A stretch of DNA of 44,588 nucleotides from Bacteroidales bacterium (GTDB lineage: Bacteria > Bacteroidota > Bacteroidia > Bacteroidales > VadinHA17), in contig JAIPBU010000034.1 in the NCBI GenBank assembly GCA_021738535.1, positions 1 through 44,588 of the forward strand. Reading direction: 5' to 3'. The notes beneath the pieces were generated by a model that saw nothing but the letters and a program-made list of their open reading frames with translations, was not told the DNA's origin and searched no databases. How positions within the stretch are numbered: the stretch's first letter is position 1; every line of letters begins with the position of its first letter. Positions 7,801 through 15,248 of this stretch are shown piece after piece. A program made the translations under genes and the position numbers.

Positions 7801-10327
7801 CTCTTCATCGAGGGCACTGGTAAGCCTTGAGAACGGGTCCACCGTGCTTAAGCAGGAATGGATAGATAATATCAGCGAGGAGAGCAGTTATGAATTTATT
7901 GCCGGTAGCGGGATGTCGCCAAACGTATACGTGCATGTCAGCCTCCTGAATCCTTATGCAGAGACAGCCAATGACCTGCCGGTGAGGATGTACGGCATTG
8001 CACCGGTAATGGTTGAGGATCCGGCATCGCACCTTGAACCTGTATTTGAAATGCCGGATAAGCTGAGGCCGGAAAAGGAATTTAAAGTCAGAATAAGCGA
8101 AAAAGAAGGCAGGCCCATGGATTACTACTTTGCCATTGTGGATGAAGGTCTGCTTGACCTTACAGGCTTCAGGACACCCGATCCCTGGCCTGCTTTCTAC
8201 AGCAAGGAGGCACTGGGCATTAAGACATGGGATATGTACAGGTACGTGCTGGGAGCCTATGGAGGCGAGATGGAGAGGCTTTTTGCCATAGGAGGCGATG
8301 AGGCTGCTATGGATCCTTCCAAAAACAAGGGAAGGAGGTTTGAACCGGTAGTGAGGGTCAAAGGGCCATATACACTAAAAAAGGGCAGGAGTGCTGAACA
8401 CAGCATAGAGATGCCGCAATATGTGGGTTCCGTAAGGGCAATGCTTATTGCAGCCAATGGAAAAGCTTACGGAAATGCTGAAAAGACTGTGCCCGTATCC
8501 AACCCCGTGATGGTACTGGGTACCTTGCCCAGGGTAATAGGTCCGGGCGAAAAGATAAAGATACCGGTGTCTGTGTTTGCCATGGAGGAAGGCATTGACA
8601 GGGTTAAGGTTGAGATTGAGACCAATGATATGCTTGAGGCAGCTGGTGTGGCTGCTAAAGTAGTGGAGGTTGATAAGCCCGGCGAATATAATATTGCATT
8701 CGATTACAGCGTGGCACCACGAACAGGCAGTGCAAGTGTTAATATTACTGCATCGGCCGGAAGGGAGAAGGCGCGCCATGATATAAATATCGAGGTACGG
8801 AATCCTAATCCGCCTGAGACACGTACCGGGTTCAGGCAGCTGGAGGGAGGAGAGAGCTGGTCAGGTTCAATAGAGGCCTTCGGTATGGAAGGGAGCAACT
8901 CGGCCCGGCTGGAGGTGGCAGGTATGCTGCCGCTTAACCTGGACAGCAGGCTGGATTACCTTATCCGTTATCCCCATGGTTGCATAGAGCAGACTACATC
9001 AGCTGTGTTCCCTCAGCTCTTTATAGGGGATATAATAAAAGATGACCCGGAAAGGGTTGAGGAGACGGAGATGAACATAAAGGATGGTATTGACGGGCTG
9101 AGGCGTTACCAGCTGGCATCCGGCGGTATGTCGTTCTGGCCGGGATCGGCTTATACCAGCGAATGGGGATCGGTTTATGCCGCTCATTTCCTGGTTGAGG
9201 CTGAGAAAGCCGGCTACAGTGTACCGGAGTCATTGAAGAGCAGGCTGCTGAAATATATCACCAGGGAGGCACGGCAGTATAATTACGAAGTGCGCAAGAA
9301 GTATATGCAGGTGACACAGGGCTACAGGCTCTTTGTGCTTGCATCGGCCGGTGATCCGCTGACGAGTGCTATGAACAGGCTCAGGGAGAGAGGCGGTGAA
9401 CTGGATATGACGGCCCGCTGGTTCCTGGCCGGTTCATATGCCCTCTCGGGAAGGGATGAGGTAGCTTATGAGCTGATTGACCTGAGGCAGACAGTGCCCT
9501 CCTCATCTTACAGGCGAACATACGGGTCGCAGGAGCGTAACATGGCGGTGGTGCTCAATGTGCTTACACTGCTTGGTGAGAACGAGGAAGCTTTTAATCT
9601 TGCACGTAAGCTGTCAGATGCAATGGTGTCGGGTAAGTGGATGAGCACACAGACTACTGCATGGAGCCTTTTGGCACTGAGCAACTTCACGGGCACACGT
9701 GATCCGGGCAGGATGCTTGAGTACTCTGTCTCGGTAAATGGTGTTAAAGAGAATTACAGCTCTGAGAAAATGATCAATTATTATGACCTGGCATTCAGCG
9801 ATGAGGGTACAATTGACTACGCAATTGAAAATGCTGCTGAGGACAGGCTCTATGCCAGCCTTGTGTGGAAGGGCACACCCATGGAGTATAACAGGGAAAG
9901 TGAAGAACGTGGTATAGACCTTTCTGTGCAGTATCGCGGAAGGGACGGCAATATTGTTGATCCCGGTGAGGTGTTGCAGGGATCCGATTTCAAGGTTATA
10001 GTAAGTGTAAGAAATAACAGCCTTACTGATGCTGAGGATCTTGCCCTGACACAGATATTCCCGTCGGGATGGGAGATAATGAATACAAGGATGTTCCCGG
10101 GGGCATCAGGAGAGGATAACAGTTCTTTTGATTATCGTGATATACGTGACGACCGGGTATATACTTATTTCAACCTGGCATCAGGTAAGGCGAAGAGTTT
10201 TGAGATAAATATAACTGCAGCCTATGAAGGTGAATATATATTGCCTGCCATGGCGTGCGAGGGCATGTATGATAATTCATTCTTTGCCCTGACCAGGGGA
10301 AGGAGGGTTAAAGTGACCAGGGAGTAA
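4823..10327 (+). CDS. Alpha-2-macroglobulin family lipoprotein with thioester motif
   Basis: A very large (1834 aa) envelope protein that in other bacteria traps or blocks attacking proteases. The N-terminus is a lipoprotein signal with lipobox LGSC (Cys22). MG-type beta domains fill the first two thirds; the motif YGERGVWRPGDSVF near residue 614 is the typical MG2 opening. The thioester motif GCIEQ is intact, with Cys1387 and Gln1390 (codon TGC at 8981), followed by an alpha-helical toroid-like part (LASGGMSFWPG). So this is a thioester-bearing member, able to cross-link covalently to a target. Its stop overlaps the start of pbpC by one base. The same pairing is known from Escherichia coli YfhM with PbpC, which suggests one job: guarding and repairing the envelope when a protease or murein attack breaks it. 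Confidence 0.93.
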   Translation: MKSTFFSLAALSIVVILMLGSCKPSTDESARSDVLVGEYIDGFTSGPVSRSAQVVIKFASEAVSPEKAGTTADPSIMKISPSIDGDASWADASTLVFTPSGKLDWDTEYTVSLRLDKIPGIDAEIKEHSFSLHTPAKDFNVKIAGLEMKDEDNTIYNLSGEINTSDEFESEEAEKIISAVQDGKQLDIEWEHNTAERSHSFVVGNIQRRDEQGSVTVSWNGKKTGVDNDGEKVVKVPSLKDFKLLSSRVISSPAQFVTIEFSDIINKSIELTGMVSIGRTGISKIEKDKNSLKIFPSNKLTGTHEVRVDGSLSNTFGYKLGETINIVVDFGGIKPAVRLPGEGVIVPSGDGLIFPFEAVNLKAVDLRITQIFSNNIHSFLQNNELDGQWRLNYVGRVIKRKKIDLSSDRMIDYGRWNYFTVDLSDFIDVQPGAIYRVEVGFRMSYSLFPCDETGNVDEYYYPVEQETDDGRTDYSSIYYGRYYDWRSRSEPCSQAYYGPDKFASRNILGSDFGMIAKRDAAKKMNIIVTNLKTAMPEGGVTVDVYDFQKQLLGSVQTDNDGFASLECPRNPFLLVAKKGDNTGYLKTGDGGSLSVSSFDVSGKKTRDGLKGFIYGERGVWRPGDSVFVAFILEDRQSWIPEGHPISMEIRDARGQVAQRITRTRDERCIYPFYFVTGEDAPTGNWNATVRIGGTEFSRRLRIETVKPNRLKINLEFDSDLLIASRNYSASLSSQWLHGTPASGMKARINATYSDISTTFEGYDDYTFDAPFGDNYYPEKEIFEGNLDDNGETTVNYNFRPNSEVNNMLRATFVTRVFEPGGDFSINRFTAKVSPFENYVGVKVPWSDEKYKKLHTEEDHAFEVQTLNSKGRPVAARNITVSVYKLEWRYWWSRSGENLASYAGRTYHKPLFRKSINTGSDGKGSFNLNVHKSRWGRYLVLVDLPSGNTAGKVVYFDWPYGRKQSAGGAEVLMVSTDKDVYNTGDKVTVSFPAGSSSRALVSLENGSTVLKQEWIDNISEESSYEFIAGSGMSPNVYVHVSLLNPYAETANDLPVRMYGIAPVMVEDPASHLEPVFEMPDKLRPEKEFKVRISEKEGRPMDYYFAIVDEGLLDLTGFRTPDPWPAFYSKEALGIKTWDMYRYVLGAYGGEMERLFAIGGDEAAMDPSKNKGRRFEPVVRVKGPYTLKKGRSAEHSIEMPQYVGSVRAMLIAANGKAYGNAEKTVPVSNPVMVLGTLPRVIGPGEKIKIPVSVFAMEEGIDRVKVEIETNDMLEAAGVAAKVVEVDKPGEYNIAFDYSVAPRTGSASVNITASAGREKARHDINIEVRNPNPPETRTGFRQLEGGESWSGSIEAFGMEGSNSARLEVAGMLPLNLDSRLDYLIRYPHGCIEQTTSAVFPQLFIGDIIKDDPERVEETEMNIKDGIDGLRRYQLASGGMSFWPGSAYTSEWGSVYAAHFLVEAEKAGYSVPESLKSRLLKYITREARQYNYEVRKKYMQVTQGYRLFVLASAGDPLTSAMNRLRERGGELDMTARWFLAGSYALSGRDEVAYELIDLRQTVPSSSYRRTYGSQERNMAVVLNVLTLLGENEEAFNLARKLSDAMVSGKWMSTQTTAWSLLALSNFTGTRDPGRMLEYSVSVNGVKENYSSEKMINYYDLAFSDEGTIDYAIENAAEDRLYASLVWKGTPMEYNRESEERGIDLSVQYRGRDGNIVDPGEVLQGSDFKVIVSVRNNSLTDAEDLALTQIFPSGWEIMNTRMFPGASGEDNSSFDYRDIRDDRVYTYFNLASGKAKSFEINITAAYEGEYILPAMACEGMYDNSFFALTRGRRVKVTRE

Positions 10328-12687
10328 TGAAACAGCGTGGATTATGGCATAGTGGGTGGAGGGCAGTAACGCTGATCTGCTGTTTTGTTGTATTGCTGGT
10401 CATCGCTGCGATACTGCCCGTTCCTGCGTTTGACCGGCCGCTGTCTACGGTTGTCCTTGCTGAGGATGGCCGGCTGCTTGGTGCTCATATTGCAGATGAC
10501 GGACAATGGCGCTTTCCCCCCGGGGAATCATTAAATAAGAAATACAGCATGGCACTGATCCATTACGAGGACAGGTGCTTTTACGGTCACCCCGGGGTGA
10601 ACCCTGTGGCGCTGGTGAGGGCACTGTACCTGAACCTGCGGCAGGGTGAGATTGTGAGCGGGGGGAGCACGATCAGTATGCAGCTGGCGCGTATGTCGGG
10701 CCGAAACCCGCCGCGGACAGTGCCGCGCAAGGTGCTGGAGATGATGATGGCGCTTAAGCTGGAACTTTTTCACGGTAAGGATGAGATCCTGGCTATGTAT
10801 GCATCCAATGCACCTTTCGGGGGTAACGTGGTTGGGATAGATGCTGGATCATGGCGCTACTTTGGACGTGGGGCAGATGACCTGTCGTGGGCGGAGGCGT
10901 GCATGCTGGCGGTGTTGCCCAATGCGCCTTCGCTGGTTTACCCGGGGGTGAACGATCCGCGCTTGAAGAAAAAACGTGATGAGCTGCTGGACTTGCTCTG
11001 TGAAAGGGGTGTGATTGATGCCATGACGCGCGACCTGGCTGTTGATGAGGAGTTGCCGGGACGGATACATGACCTGCCTGCAGCCGGTGCACATATTACG
11101 GCGCATTATGTTAATGACAGGCCCGGCGGGCGTTACCGGACGACCATAGACTATGACCTGCAGGAGAATGTGCTGGCGGCGGCAGGCAGGCATCACGATA
11201 TAAATATGCAGAATGGTGTTCACAATATTGCTGCCCTGGTGGTGGAGGCGGAAACAGGCAGGGTGCTGGCGTATGCAGGTAACGTGAGTACGCCCGGGGA
11301 GGAGCATGGGGGCAATGTGGACATGATAAGGGCACGCAGGAGCACAGGTAGCATACTGAAGCCTTTTTTGTATGCTGCAATGCTTGAATCGGGTGAGCTA
11401 TTGCCCGAAATGCTGGTGCGGGATGTGCCGGTTGAGTTTGGGGGTTATTCACCGGAAAATTTTAACCTTGAGTATAATGGTGCCGTGCATGCGTCGGAGG
11501 CCCTGCGGCGCTCGCTTAACATACCTGCCGTTGAGATGCTGCTGGACTACAGCCCGGCGCGCTTCCTGCTTTTTCTGCGGGAGATGGGTTTTACAACTTT
11601 TGACAGGTCTGCCGGCAATTACGGCCTGTCGCTTATACTGGGAGGGGGAGAGGCCTGCCTGCATGAACTGGTTGGTGCATATGCACATATGGTGATGCGT
11701 CTTAAGCACCCCGGTGAGCAGGGTGATGTGGAGATATATGCTGAGCCCTGCTATGATATTTCTGAGCAGGAGATGCTGGCAATGGATGAGGCACTGCCTC
11801 TTACCCCGGCTTCTGCCTGGTTTACTTTCAAGGCCCTGCGGGATGTTAACAGGCCGGAGGACAGGACCGGGTGGGAGCATTTTGCTTCTTCGGATGAGAT
11901 TGCCTGGAAGACAGGAACAAGCTATGGCTACAGGGATGCCTGGGCTATTGGTTTTAATTCTGATTACGTAGTAGGTGTATGGACCGGCAATGCCGACGGT
12001 GAGGGCAGGGCAGGTCTTACCGGTCTGAGCGGTGCTGCACCGCTGCTATTTGATATTTTTGACCTGCTGGACGGTGGTGGATGGTTTGAAATGCCCACAG
12101 CCGGTATGTCAGAGGTGGAGATTTGCCTGGAGAGCGGACACCGTGCCGGTCCGCTGTGTACCCGTACGGCCATGAGGATGATACCGGGCAGCGGACTGGT
12201 AAGCAGTGCCTGCCCCTACCATAAGCTGGTGCACCTGGACAGTGAACGTAAATACAGGGTTAGCGATGCTTGCTACAGTGCGCAGGCCATGGAGCATGTG
12301 TCTTATTTTGTTCTGCCGCCTTCGCAGGAATGGTATTACAGGAAGCATCATCCCGGTTACAGGGAGATACCCCCCTGGATGCCCGGTTGTGAGGGTGGGG
12401 GTGATGATAACAATATTGAACTGCTCTATCCGCGTAAGCTTGACGGACTTTATATACCGCTTGAGCATGATGGCAGTCGTGGCAGGATAGTGTTTGAAGC
12501 GGCTGTAAGAGACAGGGATGAGAAGCTTTACTGGCACCTGGATGAACAATTTATTGCTGAGACACAGCTTATTCACCAGGTGGGTATAGATGCCGGGCCC
12601 GGGGAGCATATACTGACTCTTGTAGATAGTAAGGGTAACAGGCTTGTAAGGAATATCACTGTTTTGGGAAAGGAGTCGCGTAAGTGA
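10327..12687 (+). CDS. pbpC: Penicillin-binding protein 1C (bifunctional peptidoglycan synthase)
   Basis: A 786-aa class A PBP. It has one N-terminal membrane helix (about residues 13-32), then a GT51 glycosyltransferase domain (EDRCFYGHPGVNP with the catalytic Glu, and GGSTISMQLARM), then a transpeptidase domain with all three active-site motifs: S342-I-L-K345, S396-L-N398 and K528-T-G-T. A small beta domain at the C-terminus (about 690-786) fits BiPBP_C. It polymerises and cross-links peptidoglycan in the periplasm. It is translationally coupled to the macroglobulin gene (ATG at 10327 overlaps TAA 10325-10327). It converges on the next gene with one base between stop codons, and no terminator is seen there. 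Confidence 0.95.
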   Translation: MKQRGLWHSGWRAVTLICCFVVLLVIAAILPVPAFDRPLSTVVLAEDGRLLGAHIADDGQWRFPPGESLNKKYSMALIHYEDRCFYGHPGVNPVALVRALYLNLRQGEIVSGGSTISMQLARMSGRNPPRTVPRKVLEMMMALKLELFHGKDEILAMYASNAPFGGNVVGIDAGSWRYFGRGADDLSWAEACMLAVLPNAPSLVYPGVNDPRLKKKRDELLDLLCERGVIDAMTRDLAVDEELPGRIHDLPAAGAHITAHYVNDRPGGRYRTTIDYDLQENVLAAAGRHHDINMQNGVHNIAALVVEAETGRVLAYAGNVSTPGEEHGGNVDMIRARRSTGSILKPFLYAAMLESGELLPEMLVRDVPVEFGGYSPENFNLEYNGAVHASEALRRSLNIPAVEMLLDYSPARFLLFLREMGFTTFDRSAGNYGLSLILGGGEACLHELVGAYAHMVMRLKHPGEQGDVEIYAEPCYDISEQEMLAMDEALPLTPASAWFTFKALRDVNRPEDRTGWEHFASSDEIAWKTGTSYGYRDAWAIGFNSDYVVGVWTGNADGEGRAGLTGLSGAAPLLFDIFDLLDGGGWFEMPTAGMSEVEICLESGHRAGPLCTRTAMRMIPGSGLVSSACPYHKLVHLDSERKYRVSDACYSAQAMEHVSYFVLPPSQEWYYRKHHPGYREIPPWMPGCEGGGDDNNIELLYPRKLDGLYIPLEHDGSRGRIVFEAAVRDRDEKLYWHLDEQFIAETQLIHQVGIDAGPGEHILTLVDSKGNRLVRNITVLGKESRK

Positions 12688-12688
12688 T

Positions 12689-13630
12689 CTATGTTTTTTC
12701 TTTTATGTCGTATTCGTTACGGTTGCTTGAACTCCTGTTAACCATCTCGGCAAGAAAACCGGTGAGGAAAAAGAAGGTGCCCATGATCATTACCGTAAGT
12801 GCAATAAAAAAATAAGGGCTGTCTGTTACCAGCGGTGCGCTTAGTCCTGCATTAACATAGTGCAGCTTGCGTATACCCAGGTAGAGGGCAAGAGCAAAGC
12901 CTGCCAGGAAAAGTAATGATCCCATGGCGCCGAAAAGGTGCATGGGTCTTTTACTGAAGCGTGTAATAAAGGTTATGGTGAGCAGGTCGAGGTAACCTTT
13001 TATGAAACGGTCAAGACCATACTTGGTGACACCGTATTTCCTTGCCCTGTGCTGCACCACTTTTTCACCTACCCTGGTAAAGCCTGCCTGCTTTGCCAGC
13101 ATGGGTATGTAACGGTGCATCTCGCCAAAGACCTCTATGCTTTTTGTTACTTCTTTTTTGTACGCTTTAAGCCCGCAGTTGAAATCGTGCAGCTTAATGC
13201 CCGATGCCAGTCGTGCCGTAAAATTATATAGTTTACTTGTTGTACGCTTAATAAAAGGATCGTGCCTCTGCTTTTTCCATCCCGATACCAGGTCATAGCC
13301 TTCCTCTTTTATCATCCTGCAGAGTTCCGGTATTTCATCGGGGCTGTCCTGCAGGTCGCCATCCATGGTAATAACCACATCGCCCTGTGCTTCACTGAAG
13401 CCGGTATGAAGGGCGGCAGCCTTGCCGTAGTTGCGCCGGAAACTCAGTCCCCTCGTGTTTTTATCGCTTAATTCTTTTATAACCTGCCATGATGAATCCG
13501 AGCTGCCGTCGTCTATGAAGATAATTTCATATGAGTACCCGGCAGCAGTGCATACCCCGGATATCCATTGTGATAATTCGGGAAGCGATTCCTCTTCGTT
13601 GTATACCGGTACTACGACAGATATATCCAT
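12689..13630 (-). CDS. GT2 family polyprenyl-phosphate glycosyltransferase
   Basis: A 313-aa inner-membrane enzyme that moves a sugar from a nucleotide donor to a lipid phosphate carrier. The GT-A fold motifs are clear: VVVPVYNEEE at the start, FIDDGSSD, and the DxD-type MDGDLQD. Two hydrophobic helices near the C-terminus (about 232-252 and 270-292) match the DpmA/ArnC-like subtype. The start is taken at ATG 13630 rather than an upstream GTG (13636), because AAGGAG lies just before it; such a clear Shine-Dalgarno sequence is uncommon in this phylum. It sits nine bases after the DUF4199 gene and probably shares its transcript. Sugar and carrier cannot be told from sequence. Confidence 0.9.
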   Translation of the reverse strand: MDISVVVPVYNEEESLPELSQWISGVCTAAGYSYEIIFIDDGSSDSSWQVIKELSDKNTRGLSFRRNYGKAAALHTGFSEAQGDVVITMDGDLQDSPDEIPELCRMIKEEGYDLVSGWKKQRHDPFIKRTTSKLYNFTARLASGIKLHDFNCGLKAYKKEVTKSIEVFGEMHRYIPMLAKQAGFTRVGEKVVQHRARKYGVTKYGLDRFIKGYLDLLTITFITRFSKRPMHLFGAMGSLLFLAGFALALYLGIRKLHYVNAGLSAPLVTDSPYFFIALTVMIMGTFFFLTGFLAEMVNRSSSNRNEYDIKEKT

Positions 13631-13639
13631 CTGCACTCC

Positions 13640-14191
13640 TTATCCTTCTAATTTTTCGCTACTGTCGTCAATGAGCGGGTTTCCCTCTCTTTTTGTGAAG
13701 AGGCTGATTATTAGTGAGAATATTGTACCCATGAATAAACCGCTGATAATGCCACTCAGGCTCATTACCAGGGGTGTCATAAACTTCTTCTGCATCTCCA
13801 TTGACTGGTTTATCATCCCTTCTCCCAGTCCCCTTTCAACCAGTTGCTCCTCTGTGAGTGCAAGCATCTTATCTATAAGGCCGGGATCGATAAATTTGTA
13901 AAGGATGTAGGTGAATACGGCAGATATTACACTGTAATACAGCATTATAATAACGCCGGCACCAAGAGACTGGCCGTATGTAATGAAGCCATTAAGGTAT
14001 TTATCCCTGTAGGTTTTGATACCGAAGAACAGTCCAACTATCAGGACAACAAAAAAGATTAAACCTATCTTGTTGTTGGTCATCATGTCAAGGAACCACA
14101 AAAAAAGGTTCCATATGATACCGAGAAGGCCCAGGATTATCCCGGCGTTAAGGTTTGCTTTCCAAACAGATACTTTAGCTTTATTTTCCAT
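13640..14191 (-). CDS. DUF4199 family membrane protein
   Basis: A 183-aa protein with four predicted membrane helices: two near residues 17-35 and 42-60, one at about 78-98, and one at about 143-166. An acidic, Met-rich loop lies between the third and fourth. Overall layout and the pattern NAGIILGLLGIIWN fit DUF4199, a Bacteroidota family without a known function. It is followed at once by the GT2 gene, an arrangement I recall as common in the phylum, so it may help the glycosyltransferase, but this is inference from position only. Confidence 0.8.
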   Translation of the reverse strand: MENKAKVSVWKANLNAGIILGLLGIIWNLFLWFLDMMTNNKIGLIFFVVLIVGLFFGIKTYRDKYLNGFITYGQSLGAGVIIMLYYSVISAVFTYILYKFIDPGLIDKMLALTEEQLVERGLGEGMINQSMEMQKKFMTPLVMSLSGIISGLFMGTIFSLIISLFTKREGNPLIDDSSEKLEG

Positions 14192-14238
14192 GGTTTTTTG
14201 ATTTTTTGCGGGCTGGTCGATTATATGCCAGCATTAAG

Positions 14239-14246
14239 CAAATATA
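14239..14246 (-). promoter_or_regulatory. Promoter -7 element (TATATTTG) of the DUF4199-GT2 operon
   Basis: Minus strand TATATTTG matches TAnnTTTG, 47 bases before the ATG at 14191. It stands back to back with the SRP RNA promoter. Confidence 0.6.
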
Positions 14247-14291
14247 AGGGAAAAAATAAAATATGCCATTTATGCCTGTATGTTTTAATTT

Positions 14292-14323
14292 TTTGGGTAG
14301 CTGTAGTAAAATTACTATTTTTG
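14292..14323 (+). promoter_or_regulatory. Promoter of SRP RNA (TTTG ... TATTTTTG)
   Basis: TTTG at 14292-14295 and TATTTTTG at 14316-14323, 20 bases apart, match the -33/-7 consensus of Bacteroidota sigma-A. The RNA is expected to begin a few bases later, where the first helix of SRP RNA starts. Confidence 0.8.
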
Positions 14324-14326
14324 TGC

Positions 14327-14424
14327 GGGGTAAGTCTTGTACGACCAGCTCCTGCTGAACTCCCCCAGGACCGGAAGGTAGCAAGGGTAGGCGGTTGTAG
14401 CGGTGCGATGCAAGTAGCTTACCC
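14327..14424 (+). ncRNA. ffs: Signal recognition particle RNA, small bacterial type
   Basis: The RNA core of SRP, which binds Ffh and guides inner-membrane proteins to the translocon. The end helix is GGGTAAG (14328-14334) with CTTACCC (14418-14424). The conserved Ffh-binding apex is seen around CAGGACCGGAAGGTAGCAAG (about 14369-14388), with the GGAA tetraloop and the asymmetric loop. About 98 nt, the usual size without an Alu domain. A run of T follows at 14425, fitting an intrinsic end. Confidence 0.92.
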
Positions 14425-14430
14425 TTTTTT

Positions 14431-14493
14431 ATTCCGCTCGCGAGCTCGCAGGACTCGCTTGCTTTCAGGAACCTCGCCCTGCTCGGTTCCATT
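14431..14493. repeat. GC-rich block with inverted repeat after SRP RNA
   Basis: A short GC-rich stretch with recurring CTCGC words (GCTCGCGAGCTCGC, GACTCGCTTGC, CCTCGCCCTGCTCGG). GGAACC (14469-14474) and GGTTCC (14485-14490) form an inverted repeat. Base composition is unlike the AT-rich sequence on either side. Function unknown. Confidence 0.55.
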
Positions 14494-14508
14494 AATCCAA
14501 TAATCTGC

Positions 14509-14516
14509 TATCTTTG
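14509..14516 (+). promoter_or_regulatory. Promoter -7 element (TATCTTTG) of the YciO/Sua5 gene
   Basis: TATCTTTG matches TAnnTTTG and is only six bases before the ATG at 14523. With the usual short gap from -7 box to transcription start, the mRNA would begin at or next to the start codon, i.e. be leaderless. Confidence 0.7.
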
Positions 14517-14522
14517 CAGACT

Positions 14523-15143
14523 ATGGCAGCAAGTTATATAAGATTATACGAGGAGAATCCCAATCCCGGGCAGGTAAGGGAAGCTGTGGATGTGCTTGAG
14601 AGGGGAGGGATAGTTATATATCCCACCGATTCGGTATATGCCATTGGATGCAGCGTTAATGCTAAAAAAGCAATGGAGAAGATAGCCCGTCACAAGGGTT
14701 TTGATCCACGCAAACCGGATATGTCGCTTATTTTTCACGATCTCAGCCAGCTGGCCGGGTATACAATAATCAGGGATAACAATATTTTTAAACTGATAAA
14801 AAGGAATACCCCTGGTCCTTTTACCTTTATTCTGAGGGCCAATAACGAGATACCGGGTTTATTCAAAAACAAGAAAAAAACGGTTGGTATACGTATACCG
14901 CAAAACAATATTGTACTGGAGTTGATCCGTGAACTGGGTTATCCTCTTATCACAAGCTCAGTGCATGATCCGGATGAGATTATTGATTATACCACCGACC
15001 CGGAACTTATCTATGAGAAATACCGTGATTTTGCAGATCTTGTTATTGACGGGGGATATGGTAATAACGAACCCACAACCATTATCGATTGTACAGGCGA
15101 TGAGCCGGAGATTATAAGGGAAGGTATTGCTGACCCGGCATAA
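14523..15143 (+). CDS. YciO/Sua5/YrdC family protein (threonylcarbamoyl-AMP synthase-like)
   Basis: A 206-aa cytoplasmic protein of the fold that makes threonylcarbamoyl-AMP for the t6A modification of ANN-decoding tRNAs. YPTDSVYAIGC (about residues 33-43) is the family's nucleotide-binding motif and ITSSVH (about 143-148) matches the conserved SA/SS segment. Length and details (ARHKGFDPRKPDMSLIF, RNTPGPFTFIL, IDGGYGNNEPTTIID) are nearest to the E. coli YciO branch, whose exact role is less settled than that of TsaC. The ATG at 14523 is preferred over a TTG nine bases upstream, which lies within the -7 box. It converges on trkA. Confidence 0.88.
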   Translation: MAASYIRLYEENPNPGQVREAVDVLERGGIVIYPTDSVYAIGCSVNAKKAMEKIARHKGFDPRKPDMSLIFHDLSQLAGYTIIRDNNIFKLIKRNTPGPFTFILRANNEIPGLFKNKKKTVGIRIPQNNIVLELIRELGYPLITSSVHDPDEIIDYTTDPELIYEKYRDFADLVIDGGYGNNEPTTIIDCTGDEPEIIREGIADPA

Positions 15144-15172
15144 CTGACTGATGCGACTTGTTTACCGATAAT

Positions 15173-15237
15173 GCACCGGGCTTAATTAGTCCTGCTGAAA
15201 TAAGACATGATCAGTATTTCGCATATTATCCCGGTGC
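15173..15237. terminator. Long inverted repeat between convergent genes, possible bidirectional terminator
   Basis: GCACCGGG (15173-15180) pairs with CCCGGTGC (15230-15237). Inside it, GCTGAAATA and TATTTCGC can form a second imperfect stem around CATGATCAG. It fills most of the 105 bases between the YciO-like stop and the trkA stop. It could end both transcripts, but the T-tracts are short. Confidence 0.5.
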
Positions 15238-15248
15238 TAAAAATTATA

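Noticed and set aside
11372..11971. Overlapping frames within pbpC
   Set aside because: Shadows of a GC-rich coding region; transpeptidase motifs are in the annotated frame.
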